This document shows positions 1-13,638 of a stretch of 64,000 nt of DNA, piece by piece (position 1 is the stretch's first letter; each line of letters opens with the position of its first letter). The DNA is taken from NCBI GenBank assembly GCA_024516155.1, contig JAJJXM010000076.1:62001-126000 (forward strand), written 5' to 3'. The stretch comes from Pyronema omphalodes (taxonomy: Eukaryota > Ascomycota > Pezizomycetes > Pezizales > Pyronemataceae). Under the pieces are notes generated by a model. It searched no databases. It was not told the DNA's origin and worked only from the letters and a program-made list of their open reading frames with translations. Both the position numbers and the translations under genes were made by a program.

Positions 1-24
1 AATACAACAGAACGCCAGACTTAC

Positions 25-83
25 CCTTTTACCCAAGTACACAAACAGTCATCGGTGATACCCAGAACGCCGAGGATATGCAT
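25..83 (-). CDS. Possible first exon of a gene running off the left edge
   Basis: On the minus strand an ATG at 83-81 opens a short frame (starts MHILGVLGITDD, about 19 codons). It runs into a good donor, GTAAGT, at 24-19. Any rest of the gene would lie beyond the window. No family is recognisable and the context could be chance. Only the ATG and donor support it. Confidence 0.18.
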
Positions 84-1458
84 TTTCTTGCGGGCGGCTG
101 GAGGGCTGGTGTACCTGCAGCTTGCTGGAAGCGGATAAAATTCCGGGGAGTTTAGGTTGGGGGATTTAGGGGCAGAACAAGGCAGGGTAGGCTAAGCGCC
201 CAACATGCATACTGACATCCGAATTGCTCCCCGAGGGACAAGACGGATGAGCAACCCCATAGCTTGTCTCATAGCTTCCTTTGAAGCAGAAGGTACTCTA
301 GCTTCATTGTATGTAGGTACATAGAAACCGGTGGGGAGCCGTAGTATGGTTGTATGTATGTAGAGTCCTAGGAGCCCTGTGAGCCCTACAATGATCCGAT
401 GATGCGGATGATGCGGTAAATCCATCGGCAAGAGCGCTGATACGTTCGGCATCGCAGAATTCACCGGCTCCATGAAAGAGCGACAGGAACAGCTCGAGGT
501 GATTTTAATGCGAAAAATGGGTGTTACATATAGGAGGTCAAAGCTCCTGGAGCTCTAAAGAAGGGCTGATGCGGGAAGGTGATACGGCATTTGAAAGATG
601 TGAATTTATATCATGTGATGATGAGGTGTGGAGCTATAATGTGACGCAACACGACGTAATAGAAGCTTGCTGTAGCTTCCGGGTCCTACACAAACCACAA
701 ATGAGCTGTAGAGCTCCCTACGCAAAGTCAGCCACCATTTAGGGATATTAATGGCTGACTGTATTGTATTGCTACCTGTGGTATCTTGTTTTTCTATTCT
801 ATAAAGTTGTGCAAGCGTGTACAAGTGAGAGATTTGCTCCCGTCGATACCTACGATTCATGCTGTTTTGTAATAGATACACTTTTAAAGCAACACAGCAT
901 AAGTTTAACCATTAAACCGAGACATGTTCACGCACATCTTAAGATCAATTTTAAATTCAAACGCGACACATGGCTAGTACTCACCGCCTACATGTATTGT
1001 GCTACCTCTACCCGAGATCGAATGAATCATGTGGAATCTACTCCAGGTCACAGCAATTTTCAATGTTTTACGCAGCTTACCTGAACTCGTGGTACAAATA
1101 AGCGCAGACACTGTTTGAATGGACAATATTGACGAAGAATTAATCACTTTTCAATGGAAGTTTCTAGCTAATCAGAATAAGAACTTTCTAAAAGTTGTTT
1201 CCCGTCCGTTTACCCAATGCGCGATGCCGATGTTGCTATCCGGACCGTAGCCTGCATGCTCTAAGGAGTTATCGACACGGAAACTCAGCTCGGACGAATG
1301 CAGGAATATCGTTTTGGCGTCCCAGTCTCCACTTCATTCTCTCCAAATTGCAGTCCTTCGTTTCTGAAACTTTGAAGCCGATTCAAAACTTCCTCACAGC
1401 TTTCAGGCATTTGCATATTTTTATTATATTTGCCAAACGAAAATAAACAAACACAGTT
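84..1458. other. Intergenic, nothing supported
   Basis: Short frames on both strands here show no recognisable domain, splice-consistent extension or codon pattern. No strong tandem array is present. The stretch ends at the tRNA gene at 1459. Confidence 0.6.
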
Positions 1459-1545
1459 GGTCGCTTAGCTCAGTTGGTTAGAGCGTGGTGCTAATAAGCT
1501 CCCTTGATAACGCCAAGGTCGCAGGTTCGACCCCTGCAGTGATCA
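1459..1545 (+). tRNA. tRNA-Ile (anticodon AAU) with 13-nt intron
   Basis: The cloverleaf is complete. The 7-bp acceptor (GGTCGCT with AGTGATC, two G-U pairs) is followed by a D arm GCTC/GAGC. The anticodon stem is TGGTG/CGCCA with loop CT-AAT-A/A, and the T arm is GCAGG-TTCGACC-CCTGC, with discriminator A at 1545. The anticodon AAT is 1493-1495. A 13-nt intron (1497-1509) interrupts the loop one base 3' of the anticodon, the canonical nuclear tRNA intron site, leaving a 74-nt mature tRNA before CCA addition. Six T residues at 1546-1551 form a Pol III terminator. An identical gene lies inverted at 21718-21804. Confidence 0.97.
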
Positions 1546-4500
1546 TTTTTTGTCGTTTCCTTTTTGGTAGATCCCTAACGTTCATAATCGTCACTTCTTC
1601 CTCATATGTTTTTGAGGTATACCCGGGAAGGCTACTTCTCACTAAATAGAGTGAGGGGAGAGGTGCATTTTGTAGATTATTGATTTATTACTAAATCAAG
1701 TGGAAGGAAGTATGCAACGATGCAGCAATCTTTTATATCCATTTACATAGCCATCCGAGCTATCCTAGTTACCTCCAATAGCTGTGTTAATTACATTGCA
1801 TATAAGCCCTTCTAGATTATTTCCATATTTCATCCAAGCCGGTGACAAATGCTAAATCAATTATAAAACCAACAGCCCAACAAACAAATAAATACAGTAT
1901 AAACAAATATCAGTTGGTTGATCGATGAAGAAATTGTAGCTATAAAACTTCAATCACCCACCTCAGCCTATTCAAAAAGGTGAAATCTACTCCCCTACTC
2001 CTTATTTCTTACCTCAATTCATTCCAACCCTCCCCCCTACCAATCCAGTAACATTCTATTCCAAAAAAACTAACTAACCAATCAATCATTTCTCGGTTAT
2101 CAAAAAAAAAAAAGAAAAACAGTTGAGGAAAAAGGGTATATTCTAGTTCTATTGATCATTCCTAATTCCTGTTTAAGTTCCTTAATTTTTGTTCTATAAT
2201 TTCTATCCCTTCCTGAACAGTCCATATATATATTCCAAAACAGGTATACCAAGCTACTATTCTAAAGCCCCCGAGAAATGAGCTCCCTAGTTCCCGTTTT
2301 CAATACATTATCTACATTATCTACCTCACCTGTATTACCTGTATTACCTACCCATAAATCAGAGCTTTATCCCAAACCTCTGGAATTCCTTAAGCTCGCC
2401 CCAACAGCTTTCCGGGAACTTTGTCAGATAATAGATTTCAGAGTATGCCATGAATAACCCCCCACACACCACCCCCCCCCCCCCCCCTCTCCTCGCGTTT
2501 TTAATTCCTATATAATACCGTCGTGCGTCATTTTGTGCGGAATACTATGTAGGTACATTATATACATCATATACAGCATCACCGTTTGGACTTCAGAGGG
2601 GCAGGTGTGCTTGAATACCTCGCTTCCATATTTCTAGTTTATAACCAGTAAGTAGTCGTGTATATCTAGTATCTAGTATCAAGTGTTCGGTATCTGTAGC
2701 CGTGTAGACGGTAAGAATCATAGAAGCCGGGTAAGCTGTTGGTTGACTATGGGAATCGAGGTGAAGATTATATATACAATGTAAACATAACATAACCTGG
2801 TTAGGCGTAGCATATTGTATAGATAAGATATACCGGACTGGGTCGTGTATAGCAGTTCATGGGAATGTATATTAATGCTTTTGTATAGAGCCAGCTAGGA
2901 GCTGTGTAAAGCTATGTAAAGCTATAGCTACAGGTACAGGCGCATAGTATCAAGTTCGACATCGTGGAATGAGTACTAGAAATGACCTTATGTATACACA
3001 TATATGTATATACCTACTACCCGAGCCCACCACATAGAGTACATACTGACTACATGTCACAGAGTAAAGAGTACTCTATACCGACTTATAGACTCATAGA
3101 GACTATCCTCATTAGTACCGTATATCATCAAAAAAAACTCTAACCCCGTCTTTAATGGTTAAAATCTGTTAAAGTTGGATACTTTTATTTAGCAGTTCTC
3201 ATTCTTGGCCTTTGGAGGATTTCTGGGGGTTTGGTTTTGCTATTGTACTGCTATTGTACTGCTATGCTGTTCTGCTGTTCTGCTGGTCTGCTGTTCTGCT
3301 GTTCTGCTGGTCTACTGTTTCTATACTGTTGCTGTGTTCTTATACTATCTCCATCCCCCCATACTCCTATACTATTATCTACACAAACATAACGCCCACA
3401 AAGCCTCCTCTCATCCCCGTCCCGCTGCTAGGACAACCCGGATTACATAACAGTACATACATACAATATATCCCCCATGATATCCCCCATAATATATCCC
3501 CCATGCTATCGATATCCCCCATGATATCACCGTAAAAAATTCTTTTTACTGCATTACTATGTATAAACCACGGGATTGATCGGTTGGTCGTAGTTATGTA
3601 TATTCATGCTCATACCCCCTGCTCATACCCCCTGCTCATGCTCACTTATGCTTAAGCTCGTGCTGGTGCTCTATGCTCTATGCTCTATGCTCTATGCTCT
3701 ATGCTCTATGCTCTATGCTCTATGCTCTATGCTCTATGCTCTATGCTCTATGCTCTATGCTCTATGCTCTATGCTCTATGCTCCTGCTCCTGCTCCTGCT
3801 CAGTTATGCTTAAGCTCGTACTGGTGCTCTATGCTCTATGCGTAATTGTCTGTATTACCTGTATGGTGGCTTCCATAGCAGCATAGCAGCATACAGTATC
3901 AGCATACATAGCAGCATAACACCGTACATAACACCGTACAGTCGCATATGGAAAATTTCGCAGGGATTTCTTCGTGCGGCGTCAAGTGCACTGGTGACTG
4001 TATGTATGTATGTATGTACGGCTAGGTCCCGTGCTATTGAGTCTGTCGAATTCGTCGGGTCCATCCAGAGCAGTGAGTTGCAGGCAGTTTTTCCAGGGCA
4101 GTGAGTTCTTCCAGAGCAGAGCAGTGAGTTCCGTCCTCCATGCATCGCACTCAAAAAGCGAAGATCTTGTTTGTACATCTATCTGTAACCAAAGAAAAGA
4201 ATTATTTCCGGTATAATTGACCGATGGCCAAATCCAATTACTTAAGGTATCCTATACTATGTTTATGTATAATGTACAACAAGAAAAGACAAAGAATCTT
4301 TGTCTTTCTCTTTCCTTTATTTCCTTCATTTCCTTTATTTCCTTCTCTTACAAGTTTTTTCCGATTCCGATACACCAGTACATCGTCTCGTTCCATTACT
4401 CATATCCATCCGTATCGTTCCCTTGTCCGGGAGTTTACGATATCGCCCCTTGAGAAAATTTTTTTCTTTCCTTTCCCACCCTGTCTGTCCGTCCATGTCC

Positions 4501-5075
4501 ACCCCGCCGCACTATGTTATAACCCCGCCCGGAGAAAAAAAAAAAAAAGTAAGAAAAAACTTTTTAGGCCCTCTTTAGATGTCGCCATTTTTTGTTGAAA
4601 CCGTGAATCCGTGTGTGTTTTTGTAACAAAGGAAAAAGAAAGAATATGTATGTAACGTAAGAGAAAACATCTTTTTTGTTTGAGCCCGTTTTTCTTTTCT
4701 TGTTTTTTTTTTGCTCATTCCCAATCCCATAAACAAATGAAATAACTTTTGTTGTAACAAATAATAATATAAAAAAAACCTCACAACCAGTGGGTATCCA
4801 AAAAATTAAATAAAAAATCAAACCCCATTATGCCAATGATATCTTTTTGCAATCGCAGAGTATTTGCAAAGCCCGAAAAGTCTCTCGAACATAGACAGGC
4901 CCGACAATTTCCCGCATGCGATGCTTTCGGATTTTTGTTCCCAAAACAAATCCTTTTTTCCCTTGAAACTCCAAAACTCCCGCTAGCAATTCCTCAATCC
5001 CAGGAATCACCGCTCATTAACGCCATTTTTGCGCCCATAAAATAAAAATGAAAAGAAAAAAAATGTGCCTCCTCC
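1546..5075. other. Intergenic low-complexity DNA
   Basis: This 3.5-kb stretch has no supported gene. It holds a 16-base C run at 2472-2487, TATA-like and GTATGT-rich simple sequence, a CTGTTCTG-type pyrimidine repeat near 3240-3320, the heptamer array at 3668-3783, and pyrimidine-rich sequence at 4290-4480. The last part probably includes the 3' UTR of the minus-strand gene ending at 5076. Confidence 0.6.
3646..3841. repeat. 158-bp duplication containing a GCTCTAT heptamer array
   Basis: A heptamer array (unit GCTCTAT) occupies 3668-3783, about 16.6 copies. It is followed by a short CTCCTG hexamer run. The sequence just before the array (TTATGCTTAAGCTCG at 3646) recurs at 3804 with one later base difference, followed by only about two heptamer copies up to 3841. 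The frames reading through the array are periodicity artefacts. Confidence 0.9.
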
Positions 5076-6647
5076 CTATAGATCTCGACCAGTACGGATG
5101 TTGATCTTCAACCGTCTCCATCTAGCACCGAAAACTCTGCACTCAGAGCAAACACCTCTCTTTCCGTTTTCTGTAGCACAAGGCTCACAGAAACCTGAAA
5201 CACACTCAGAGCAAACATAAGTGTGGCTCAAGCCAACTAAGCTTCTGCATTCATTGCACTCCACCTTGGGGCCCTCAGAATCCGATGAGCTTGCAACCGA
5301 CTGTCCTGAAGGGGTGTTGGGACAGATGCTGGGAAGAGTCTGAGCAGTCTGAGGAGGGGAGGGAGGAATGAAGGTCTCGACGACAGCGCAAGTGGTAGCG
5401 GCTTCAACTAGTTCTTCCCAGCGAGTAGAGGGGAAAGAAGAAGTGGAGCTTGTGGAGGCGGTGGAGTCCAAAGTGCTTTGACGCTTACGCTTCAACACCT
5501 TAGGCTTCTTGGCCTGAGGACGAGGGGCGCTGATGTTGTAGCTCATAGTGTGAGAGTGGTGGTGGATGTGGGCGAAGGGTGGGTTGTAGTGGTTTTGCGA
5601 GTAGTGGTTGGCGTAGTCTTCGTCCTCGGTCTCCTTGGATAATACCGTCAGTCACATGTTCCTTGTCACATTTGCTGAATTGGAGAAATTGGAAAAATAC
5701 ACACCGTTTCGGGGTGACCACGGAGGAGGTCCTCGTCGATTTCATGCTCGCCATCCATGTCCTCGTCATCCTGGTACTCGTACGGAGGGAATCCACGAGC
5801 TGTGAAGCTCTGAGTTACAGCCGCTACTGAGGAAAGAGATGGAAGGTGGTTGTCTCCGTCTGCGCTAGAGGGAGGAGACAATGTGTCGATGTAGTGTTCA
5901 TCCATGGATTTGGTGACTATAGGTAAATTGTCAGATGCAGTTCAATAAACGCACATTAGTTAGTTCAAGGGGCTGTTGAGGGATGTTCACTTGACGAATC
6001 AAGTTGAAGTTTTGTCTCCAACCAGAGTCCATGGCAAAAGCGCGCATGGGTACTCTTGAAGTAGTCATCATCGGCAGGTACTCATCACAAAAGTGACGTG
6101 CACATTTGCAGCTGAAGATTGAATCGTGTGAACCTCGGCCGGATTTGTGTATAGGGGAAACGGCGGGTGATGGAATCGGCGATTTTGTAGCACTTACGTT
6201 TCGACGATTTCCGTGCCTGAGGGTTCATAATGTTGGGCTTGCGACATTGCTGAACGGCCACCGGGTGATGAATCATGCCATTGCTCATGACAGTAGGGTT
6301 ACTGCTAGGACGAGGTCCCATGCTGACCATCTTTGCAAAAGTCTCTGGGCTGGCAGGGAGCTTGGGGATCCAGTTGTCGGGGTGAGCTCTGCGGATGTGC
6401 TCGCAAATTGAACGGTATGCAAAGTTCTAAAAAATTTTAGAGTGAAGATCTCATATTTTCACATAGAGCTACTTACGCCGACACACTTCTTTCGGCATTG
6501 AGATCCATCACTGTTAGGGAGTGGACACACAACCTCTCCCTGTGGACCCTGGGGGCCATTGTGCGGCGAGCTCGCACCCGAGCTGAAGCTCTTAGCAAGG
6601 GTAGCCGGGTTTTTCGAGCAAAACGGAGTCTTGGTTATCGGAGGCAT
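5076..6647 (-). CDS. Ascomycete zinc-binding protein: N-terminal C2H2-like finger and C-terminal eight-cysteine RING-like domain
   Basis: Spliced model on the minus strand: 6647-6477, 6426-6198, 6080-5991, 5916-5705 and 5633-5076, 419 codons plus stop. All phases agree and donors are GTAAGT, GTAAGT, GTGAAC and GTGTGT. The acceptor of the second intron is the least certain junction. Exon 1 ends and exon 2 begins inside a degenerate zinc finger (CPLPNSDGSQCRKKC, then CEHIRRAHP). The middle is acidic and low in order. Exon 5 carries a basic patch (KKPKVLKRKR), a WEELVEAAT motif and a C-terminal cluster of four CxxC pairs (CNEC, CSEC, CEPC, CSEC), enough for two zinc ions. I recognise this architecture from uncharacterised ascomycete proteins with HIRRAHP plus a terminal cysteine domain. 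A nuclear or regulatory role is inference. Upstream sequence to about 7060 may be 5' UTR. Confidence 0.82.
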
Positions 6648-9600
6648 TGTGTAGGAGCTGTAGGTTGTAGCTGACGCTGACGGAATTGAGGCGATGGAAA
6701 ACAGCTTTGTTGTGGGATCCGTGACAGGATAATAGGAGTTTTGGTTACTGCCAATGTGTAGTTTTTTGGGAGGTTGGATAGTGAATTAATTGGGAAGGAT
6801 ACTGCTGCTGGAAGTATGGGGGCGAACTGCTTTGTTGGGTAGGTGGCCAGGTCGAGGTAGATATGTCTGCGAATTTCCTGGGAGACGTGCCCTTCTTCTA
6901 AAACAACCTCTTGAGCTCTTGCTTGTGTCGAACGGGGAAAGCCTTACGTGGTAGTAAGTCCTGGTACTAAGGTCAGAGACGTTACCCGCCGGAGAAGTGG
7001 AGAGTCCCCCATAGTCCTCCATAGTTCCCCCCATAGTCTCCCCCCATAGTCTGTGATGCATCTAGGTCGAAAAAAAAAAAAAAAAAAAAAAATCAGGAAA
7101 AAACGGGTGGTGGGATGCTATGGAGGGATGCTATGCTATGCTATGCTATGCTATGCTAAGGTGGGATGGGGTGTCTCCGGGGGGGGGGGGGGGGGGGGGG
7201 GTGATAGCTTCTGCTTGCAAATTCTAGTGCGCAGCTTAGTTTGATCAGTAGGGTAGCAAGCAGGGTCTACAAGCTCGCTGAAGCTTCCGCCAATCGTAGG
7301 AGGGTAATTCACTGCTGCTGGGTGAGGGGCTTCACGGAGCCACTCCCTTAGTTCAAACTGCCAGCCGTAGCTGCAATCGAGGAGCTGCTGGGATATCTCA
7401 AAGTTGCATCCAGAGACCGCCTGGTATCGGCAGTTTTCTAATTTGCGGCTTCATAAGCCCTGCCGATATCCATCTCGCACACATCCTTCGTCTCTTTGGC
7501 CTACTATTACCCCATTGCTTAACACCGTTTGTTCTGTCGGGCGTTCGAGAGGGGAAGAAAGAACGGTGATAGATGGCCCCAGTAAAAGAGTGAAGAACTA
7601 TAGCCCCGCATAGCAGCAGAACATATTTCTGACGGGGGGACGCGGGTGGAAACGAGGTTCTGGCACGAGATGGGCCCTTCTCGAAGGCGTAGCGACGAGC
7701 TGGTTATTGGTGAACCAACATGGTGTGGAAAAACAAGAAGAGATCAACGGGGCAGCGATGCTCCCAGATGACTGAAAAGTTGGGGGATGTGCAGTTGCCA
7801 GATTAATTGGGTTTTCGCATGTCATTGTTATGTCAAGTCTTTTTTGCTGACCGATCTCCCTCCCCACGCCCAGCTGGGCTGCCTGCTTCCTCGCTGGACT
7901 GTGCTGCTTCTGCTGCCTTTTCTGCTTTGCTGCTCTGCTGCTCTGTTCATCTACTGCTGCTGCTGCTGCTGCCGCCGCTGCTGCTACTGCTCTGATTTCG
8001 TTCGTGATTAGCTATCCACCTTTTTCACTTGCACGTGCCTTTCCTTTCTGTTCCTCGCCTCTCTGCTCGCGTGGAGACTTTTCTCGGATGGTCTGAGCTT
8101 CGTCGAACGTCTGTGTGGTGCAGACACCCCCTTCGGGCAAGTGAGACAATTCGGGAGAGTCCGGTCGTGATCCCCTCGACTTTTTCCGGGTTAAGCGTGT
8201 GGGTGCCGAATGTATGGAGGTTACAAGCGTTCCTCAGAGGAGCGAAAGAGAAAATAGCCCAGAAAATCCTGCCAACCCCAACCACTGCCGTTTACAGGCT
8301 AATCTGAATGGAGTTTAGCTTGAAAGCAGGTCATTTCCCACCCGCATCAGACTAGAGATTGCTAGAGAGGTTTCGTGCATGTAACCAAACAAGAAGAGCT
8401 CGATTACTGCAACCCAAGCTAGTCGAGACTTCGAAAAGGAAAAGTCGCAAAAATTTTACCTCTAGCAAGGTCTAGCGAGCAGGTGTGTTCCGTCATTCGG
8501 CATGGCATTCGACTGACCGGAGAGAACGAGGGAACCAGAGGAATCCCGGGGAGCCCAGGCAGCCCAGCTGTCCAGGGGGACCCCCCCAGAGCTCCCCCAC
8601 CCCTGACCGAGAGCTGAGAAGCCCTCATGCCCACAACCACCATCATCGGCCAGCTTAACGTGACGGTGATAAAACCTGGACGCACACACAGACACAGCTC
8701 TACTGTGGTAGCTAGGCAAGTTTTAGCCTAGTCAGGAGCATTAATATTCGACGAGCTGTTTGAAGATGCTGAATACAGAATGAATTTTTATTATTATCAG
8801 GATGCTGTGTAATGAATGTTTATTATTATCATTTCTGCTATCATGAGGAAACTGGGCAGAGAATCAATTATTATTATTATTATTTCTATCATGATGATCA
8901 TGCTGGAGAAACGGAAGACCACCCCCTCCAACAGGTAGCCGATAGTTCACCAATCTATCTTAGGGAGCACCCATGGAGGGAGTTCGGAGAAAGCCCATGG
9001 CATAATCATCCGCAAATTGTATGATCTGTAGTTTATTATCATGCATAATTAACCGCATCCTCTTTCGATGCACCTCCTTTTTTTCCAATTTCCTCCCGTA
9101 TGCATATGTACACTTTGCTTTTACCATAATACGGTACCCATCTTCATACATACAGAGATACCTATATCACCAAGAGCTGCTGAGGACACATTGTTCAACT
9201 TGCTCTCATTGGACAGAGCTGTCGGAGCTATGTCTTGAAGCTTAATTCGAGCTTGCTTTCTTGCTTGCTTGCTGCCGGTTGGTGGTGCGGCCTGCGAGAC
9301 ATCGGACCTTGTCGGACCTTTCGTTAGGACCTTGTCTTGTCTTGTCTTGCCAGTCCTTAGTCCTTTAATTTTTTTTTTTTTTTTTTTTTGCAAGGCCTCG
9401 CTCGTTCAGCGCTGCTCGTCAAGCTGCTTACTGGTTGCTCATCCCTATGCTAAATGCTATGATCCGATGCATCCTGCGCGTCTGCACGTCCATCCAGAAA
9501 AGAAGTTGAGCGAAGCTCGAAGCTCAAAGCGACATAAAGGACACATCACATCACCTCACATCACATCACATCGACATCGTAGGAACTGAACTGAACAAGC

Positions 9601-9863
9601 TCATGAATGGTTCATCTCTTTTCTCTTCATCATATTTTTCCATCGGAACAAGAGTTTATCGTAGAAGTTATCCGTTACATAACCCGAATCTCTTATGTGT
9701 ATAATTAACCCGGTTAGGACTACCTAAAGTAGTAATATTTCACTTTTTTTTTTTTCTTTCTTTCTGTTTCTATGTGCACCATAAGGTTATGAAAAGAGGG
9801 GAAAGAAAAAAGAGAAGCTCCCTTGAATCGTGAGTCTTTCCTCGGAGCTATCACGCTACGAAC

Positions 9864-9890
9864 TCGTTAGTCGTTAGTCGTTAGTCGTTA
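9864..9890. repeat. Short heptamer array, TCGTTAG x3.9
   Basis: Four nearly complete tandem copies of a 7-bp unit. It is one of several unrelated heptamer arrays in the window. Confidence 0.85.
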
Positions 9891-11352
9891 CTTGTATACA
9901 AGACCATAGCAGAGCTTTTCATTCCGTCTTTCTTTTTTTTCCATCTTGAAAGTTAAAAGCTGGAACTTGCACCTACATACATGAAATTGGTGATTGGCGA
10001 TTGGTGATCGCTAATCCATGATCGGTGATCTCGTTTTGTTTCTATTTTTTTTCAAGTTCTTCAAGGAGCTATGACTACCATGCAGCCTCAGCAGCAGTAG
10101 CAGTAGCAGAAGCTACAGCTCCGTCCGCTCCACCACCCGCTTGATGAAAACACTCTAATAAGGTAAGCATATAAAAAATCAGGGTAAACCACCAAATCAA
10201 GGAAACAGAAGCTTCTCCTTCTACTTCTCTATAACGCTGTAACTCTATAGCTCTGGAACTATGGAGCTCTGAAACTATGGAACCATGCTGCCATAAGCTC
10301 TATGAAATTTCAAATTCCAGATTCCATAGCTGTAGTACATATCCAGAAATTCCAGTTTTTTGTAAAGCTATCCTATAGTGTTGTTCCAGTTTTCAGTTGT
10401 TTATAAAGCTACCTATAGGTGTTCCTTGTTTTTGTTGTATTCCTCTGTACCTGCTACCTAAGCAGCAGCAACAGCAGCAACAGCAGCAGCAGCTATGATC
10501 CTACACCATAGCTCTTAAGTGTTTATGTACAGTTCAACAACCATAACATAGCTTGACTGGTAGGGTTGATAAAATGTTTGGCAGCTGGTTTATTTAACTT
10601 ATTCAACTTGTTTTAATTCGTTTAACTTGTTTAACTTGTTTAACCTGTTTAACTTATCTAACCTATCTAACTTACTTATCATTTCCTCCCAGCAGCCTAT
10701 GTATACCTTCATCTCATCTCATCTCTCATCTCTTATCTTTAATTTCACCTCTGGCATGGTACTCCGCGCATCATCCGTCATCCATCATCTCTCTTTACCT
10801 TTGCTCTGCTCTGCTCTGCTCATCTCGGTTATCCATAGCATCTAGCATCTAGCATCTTGCACCATACCTTATCTATCATCCATCATCTATCATCTATCAT
10901 CTATCATCATAGCCCATAGCGACTGGCGGTGACGGTGACGGTGACGGGACGCGATCATCTCATCACATCCCTTCCCATCCTATCCCATCACATACCATTT
11001 CTTATCTATGTACATACTGTATCATACATATCATACCCCGGCTGGTAGAAAATGTGCAAGTTACATACAAGTTCTCATGGCGCAGCATGTAGAAGCATGT
11101 TTCAACGAACGAAGCAAAGCAAAGCCACACAAAGCCACACCACACCACGCCACACCACAAAGCAAAGTAAAGCAAAGCAAAGCCACACCACTTCATCCCG
11201 TACCGTCATAATCCTATTTCATCATGCAACCGGGTTTGCAGCTGCATAATTCAGCTGCATAATCCAGCTAAAAAACGAGAAAGAGGGAAAGAGGGATCTG
11301 GAAGTTGCGTCTGTTGATTCCGTGGAGCTGTAGCTGTCGCTGTAGAGACTAT

Positions 11353-11377
11353 ATACTACATACTACATACTACATAC
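11353..11377. repeat. Short heptamer array, ATACTAC x3.6
   Basis: Tandem 7-bp units in simple-sequence DNA, followed by GTTTTT hexamer-like sequence near 11396. Confidence 0.8.
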
Positions 11378-11499
11378 AGTCATACACAGAGTTTTTGTTT
11401 TTGTTTTTGTTTTATGTCATACACTGATCGAGGCTTGAACAGAGTTACAGAGTTACAGATACAGAGTTACAGTACAGAGATAGCTGCTGCTGCTGCTAT

Positions 11500-11531
<32 letters not shown>

Positions 11532-12189
11532 CTGCTGAGCTATAGCTTTCGGTATGTATGGAAGGTATCGATAGATAGCTCCACTGTCCAGAACACCCCG
11601 TGTAGCGGTTAGCGTGTGATGCATAGCCCATACATATGTAGTCCGCAAACGGTGCATAGCGGCATAGCTGGATAGTATGATAGCCTAGATGTAGCCTCAG
11701 GCCTGGACATAATGTTTACAGGTGTCGGGTGTCATGTGTACCGTAAACTTCAAGTCCCCGAGACTCGAGTTCGCGGGGGGGGGGGGGGGGGGGGGGAGGG
11801 GAAGGGAGGATAAAAAAGAAGAGAAAGAAGAGATATATCTCCATCTCTAGCTTTAGTAATCCTTCGATCAAGGGTTCTTCTATAGATACCCCAAGAATAA
11901 ACTCGTAATGCAATGCAATGCAAATAGAGGTAAATAACACCGAAATCAACACCCAAGTTCGAGCCCCAAAATCCCATTCTCCTCAAATCGATGTACAGTA
12001 ACTGTAGTCTATATATCCATATCCATACCCACATATCCATATCCATATCCAGTATGCACCGATGACTGTGGCCATATTCGGTGTGAATACCGACGACGCC
12101 GGCAAACAGTCTTGCGAACATTTTTTTTTTTTTGCTTTGCTGCGACTTTTCTTTAGGCCGAGGATAGCGGATAGAATTCGGAGTTCCCG

Positions 12190-12385
12190 TGTTTTCCTGG
12201 GCTCCCCGGGGTCTTGGGCTCCCTGGGCTCCACGGGCTCTCTCTGGGCTCTCTCTGGGCTCCCAGGGCTCCCAGGGTTGCTTGGGTTACTTGGGTTACTT
12301 GGGTTACTTGAGTCTTGAGCTGCTTGGGCTCCGCGGGTTGTCTGGGCTCCCCGGGCTCCCTGGGCTCCCTGGGCTCCCCTCCCCG
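12190..12385. repeat. Degenerate 9-bp minisatellite (CTGGGCTCC-like and TTGGGTTAC units)
   Basis: Nonamers such as CTGGGCTCC and TTGGGTTAC are repeated imperfectly. Because the period is a multiple of three, the minus strand reads as a collagen-like series of GEP/REP tripeptides. That gives a long frame which I regard as artefactual. Confidence 0.75.
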
Positions 12386-13607
12386 AGTTGCCTTCATGCT
12401 TCGGCTAGCAGCAATTACAGCTTGGCACACAAGCCATCACTCGAAATTGGGGCTGAGTCAAAAAAAATATCGGAGGCTCGGAGCATAGGAATCAGGATGG
12501 GATGGGATGGTCCAGAATCTAGGATTTTGGAGGAATTGGAAATTGATCTGAAAATTGCTGGAGTTATGATTGGTTATGATGGGTTGTTTATATGTATGAT
12601 ATGTTTGTAACTTGGTATGTATGTACATACAAGATAAATTGGGTTTGAGGTTGTATATATGTAGGTTCTCATGTTTTTTGTTTGAACTTTGATCTGATTG
12701 AGATGGGGATTGGGGATTGTCATGGGATGGAATGGGTTGGGCTGGTATCAGGGAGAGGAAGAAGGGGGAGGAGGCGCTCCAGGTGGCGGAGGCGTCGGAG
12801 GCGTCGGATGAGCTAAGCTATCTACCGTTGTTTTGAGCTATGGAAATAAACACCATGAAGCTATATGTGTACATATATATGAGATTTCGAGTTTCTTCCG
12901 TATGTATGTAGGGTGCAGTGTAGCAAAACGATGACTAGGTACTTGTATTGATCCTATTTCATGATAGCTTCTTTTCATCGATTGTACTTCTTTACCTCTT
13001 TTGCTGGTTTTTTACCTTTTTCTGTTTTTGATTATTTTCTCTTTTTCTCGATTTTTTCTTTTCTTTGCTTTCAGCCTCTTTACCTAATACCAAGTTACCA
13101 ACCCCAATATCCTTTCCATATGTAGCATACAACTCATCGGAAGTTCGGAAGCTCCCCAATTCCCCAGTCATCAAGTATGTATGTAAATCCGCAAGTCCCC
13201 AAGTCTTCAAGTCTCCAAATTTCACCATACATACATAACAAAATTACATCTAGTAGTATCAGTTTTCCTGGTGGCGCCACTTTTGTTTTAACCTCCAACA
13301 CAGCACCATCCCATGATAACCCTTAAATCACCCTCCTTCTATCTAAATCCTACATAGTCTAGTTCACCTATTGTAGTCCCCTCAAGTCCGACCGCTTTCA
13401 ACGGAACGAGGACCTTAATTATGCAATATGCACAATGACGGTGCTGTGAGGTCCGAGAGCGGAGGGTAGATATCGGGGTATGGTATGGATGCTATGGTGG
13501 TGTATCTACTATCTAGAGGCACCGGCTCCATAGGTGCACGACTTACTATGTAGACGGGTGTATCGGGCGGCGTTGGCGGCGTTGGCGGGGTGGGTAGGAC
13601 TACATAG

Positions 13608-13638
<31 letters not shown>

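Noticed and set aside
3606..3886. Frames with ALCSMLY repeats
   Set aside because: Read-through of the GCTCTAT heptamer array.
6786..7061. A 91-codon minus-strand frame upstream of the zinc-binding protein
   Set aside because: Short, partly from CCATAGT repeats, and more likely 5' UTR. No evidence of translation.
11750..12430. A 226-codon minus-strand frame with collagen-like GEP/REP tripeptides
   Set aside because: It follows a degenerate 9-bp repeat, includes a poly-proline read from a G run, and has no signal, domain or plausible gene structure.
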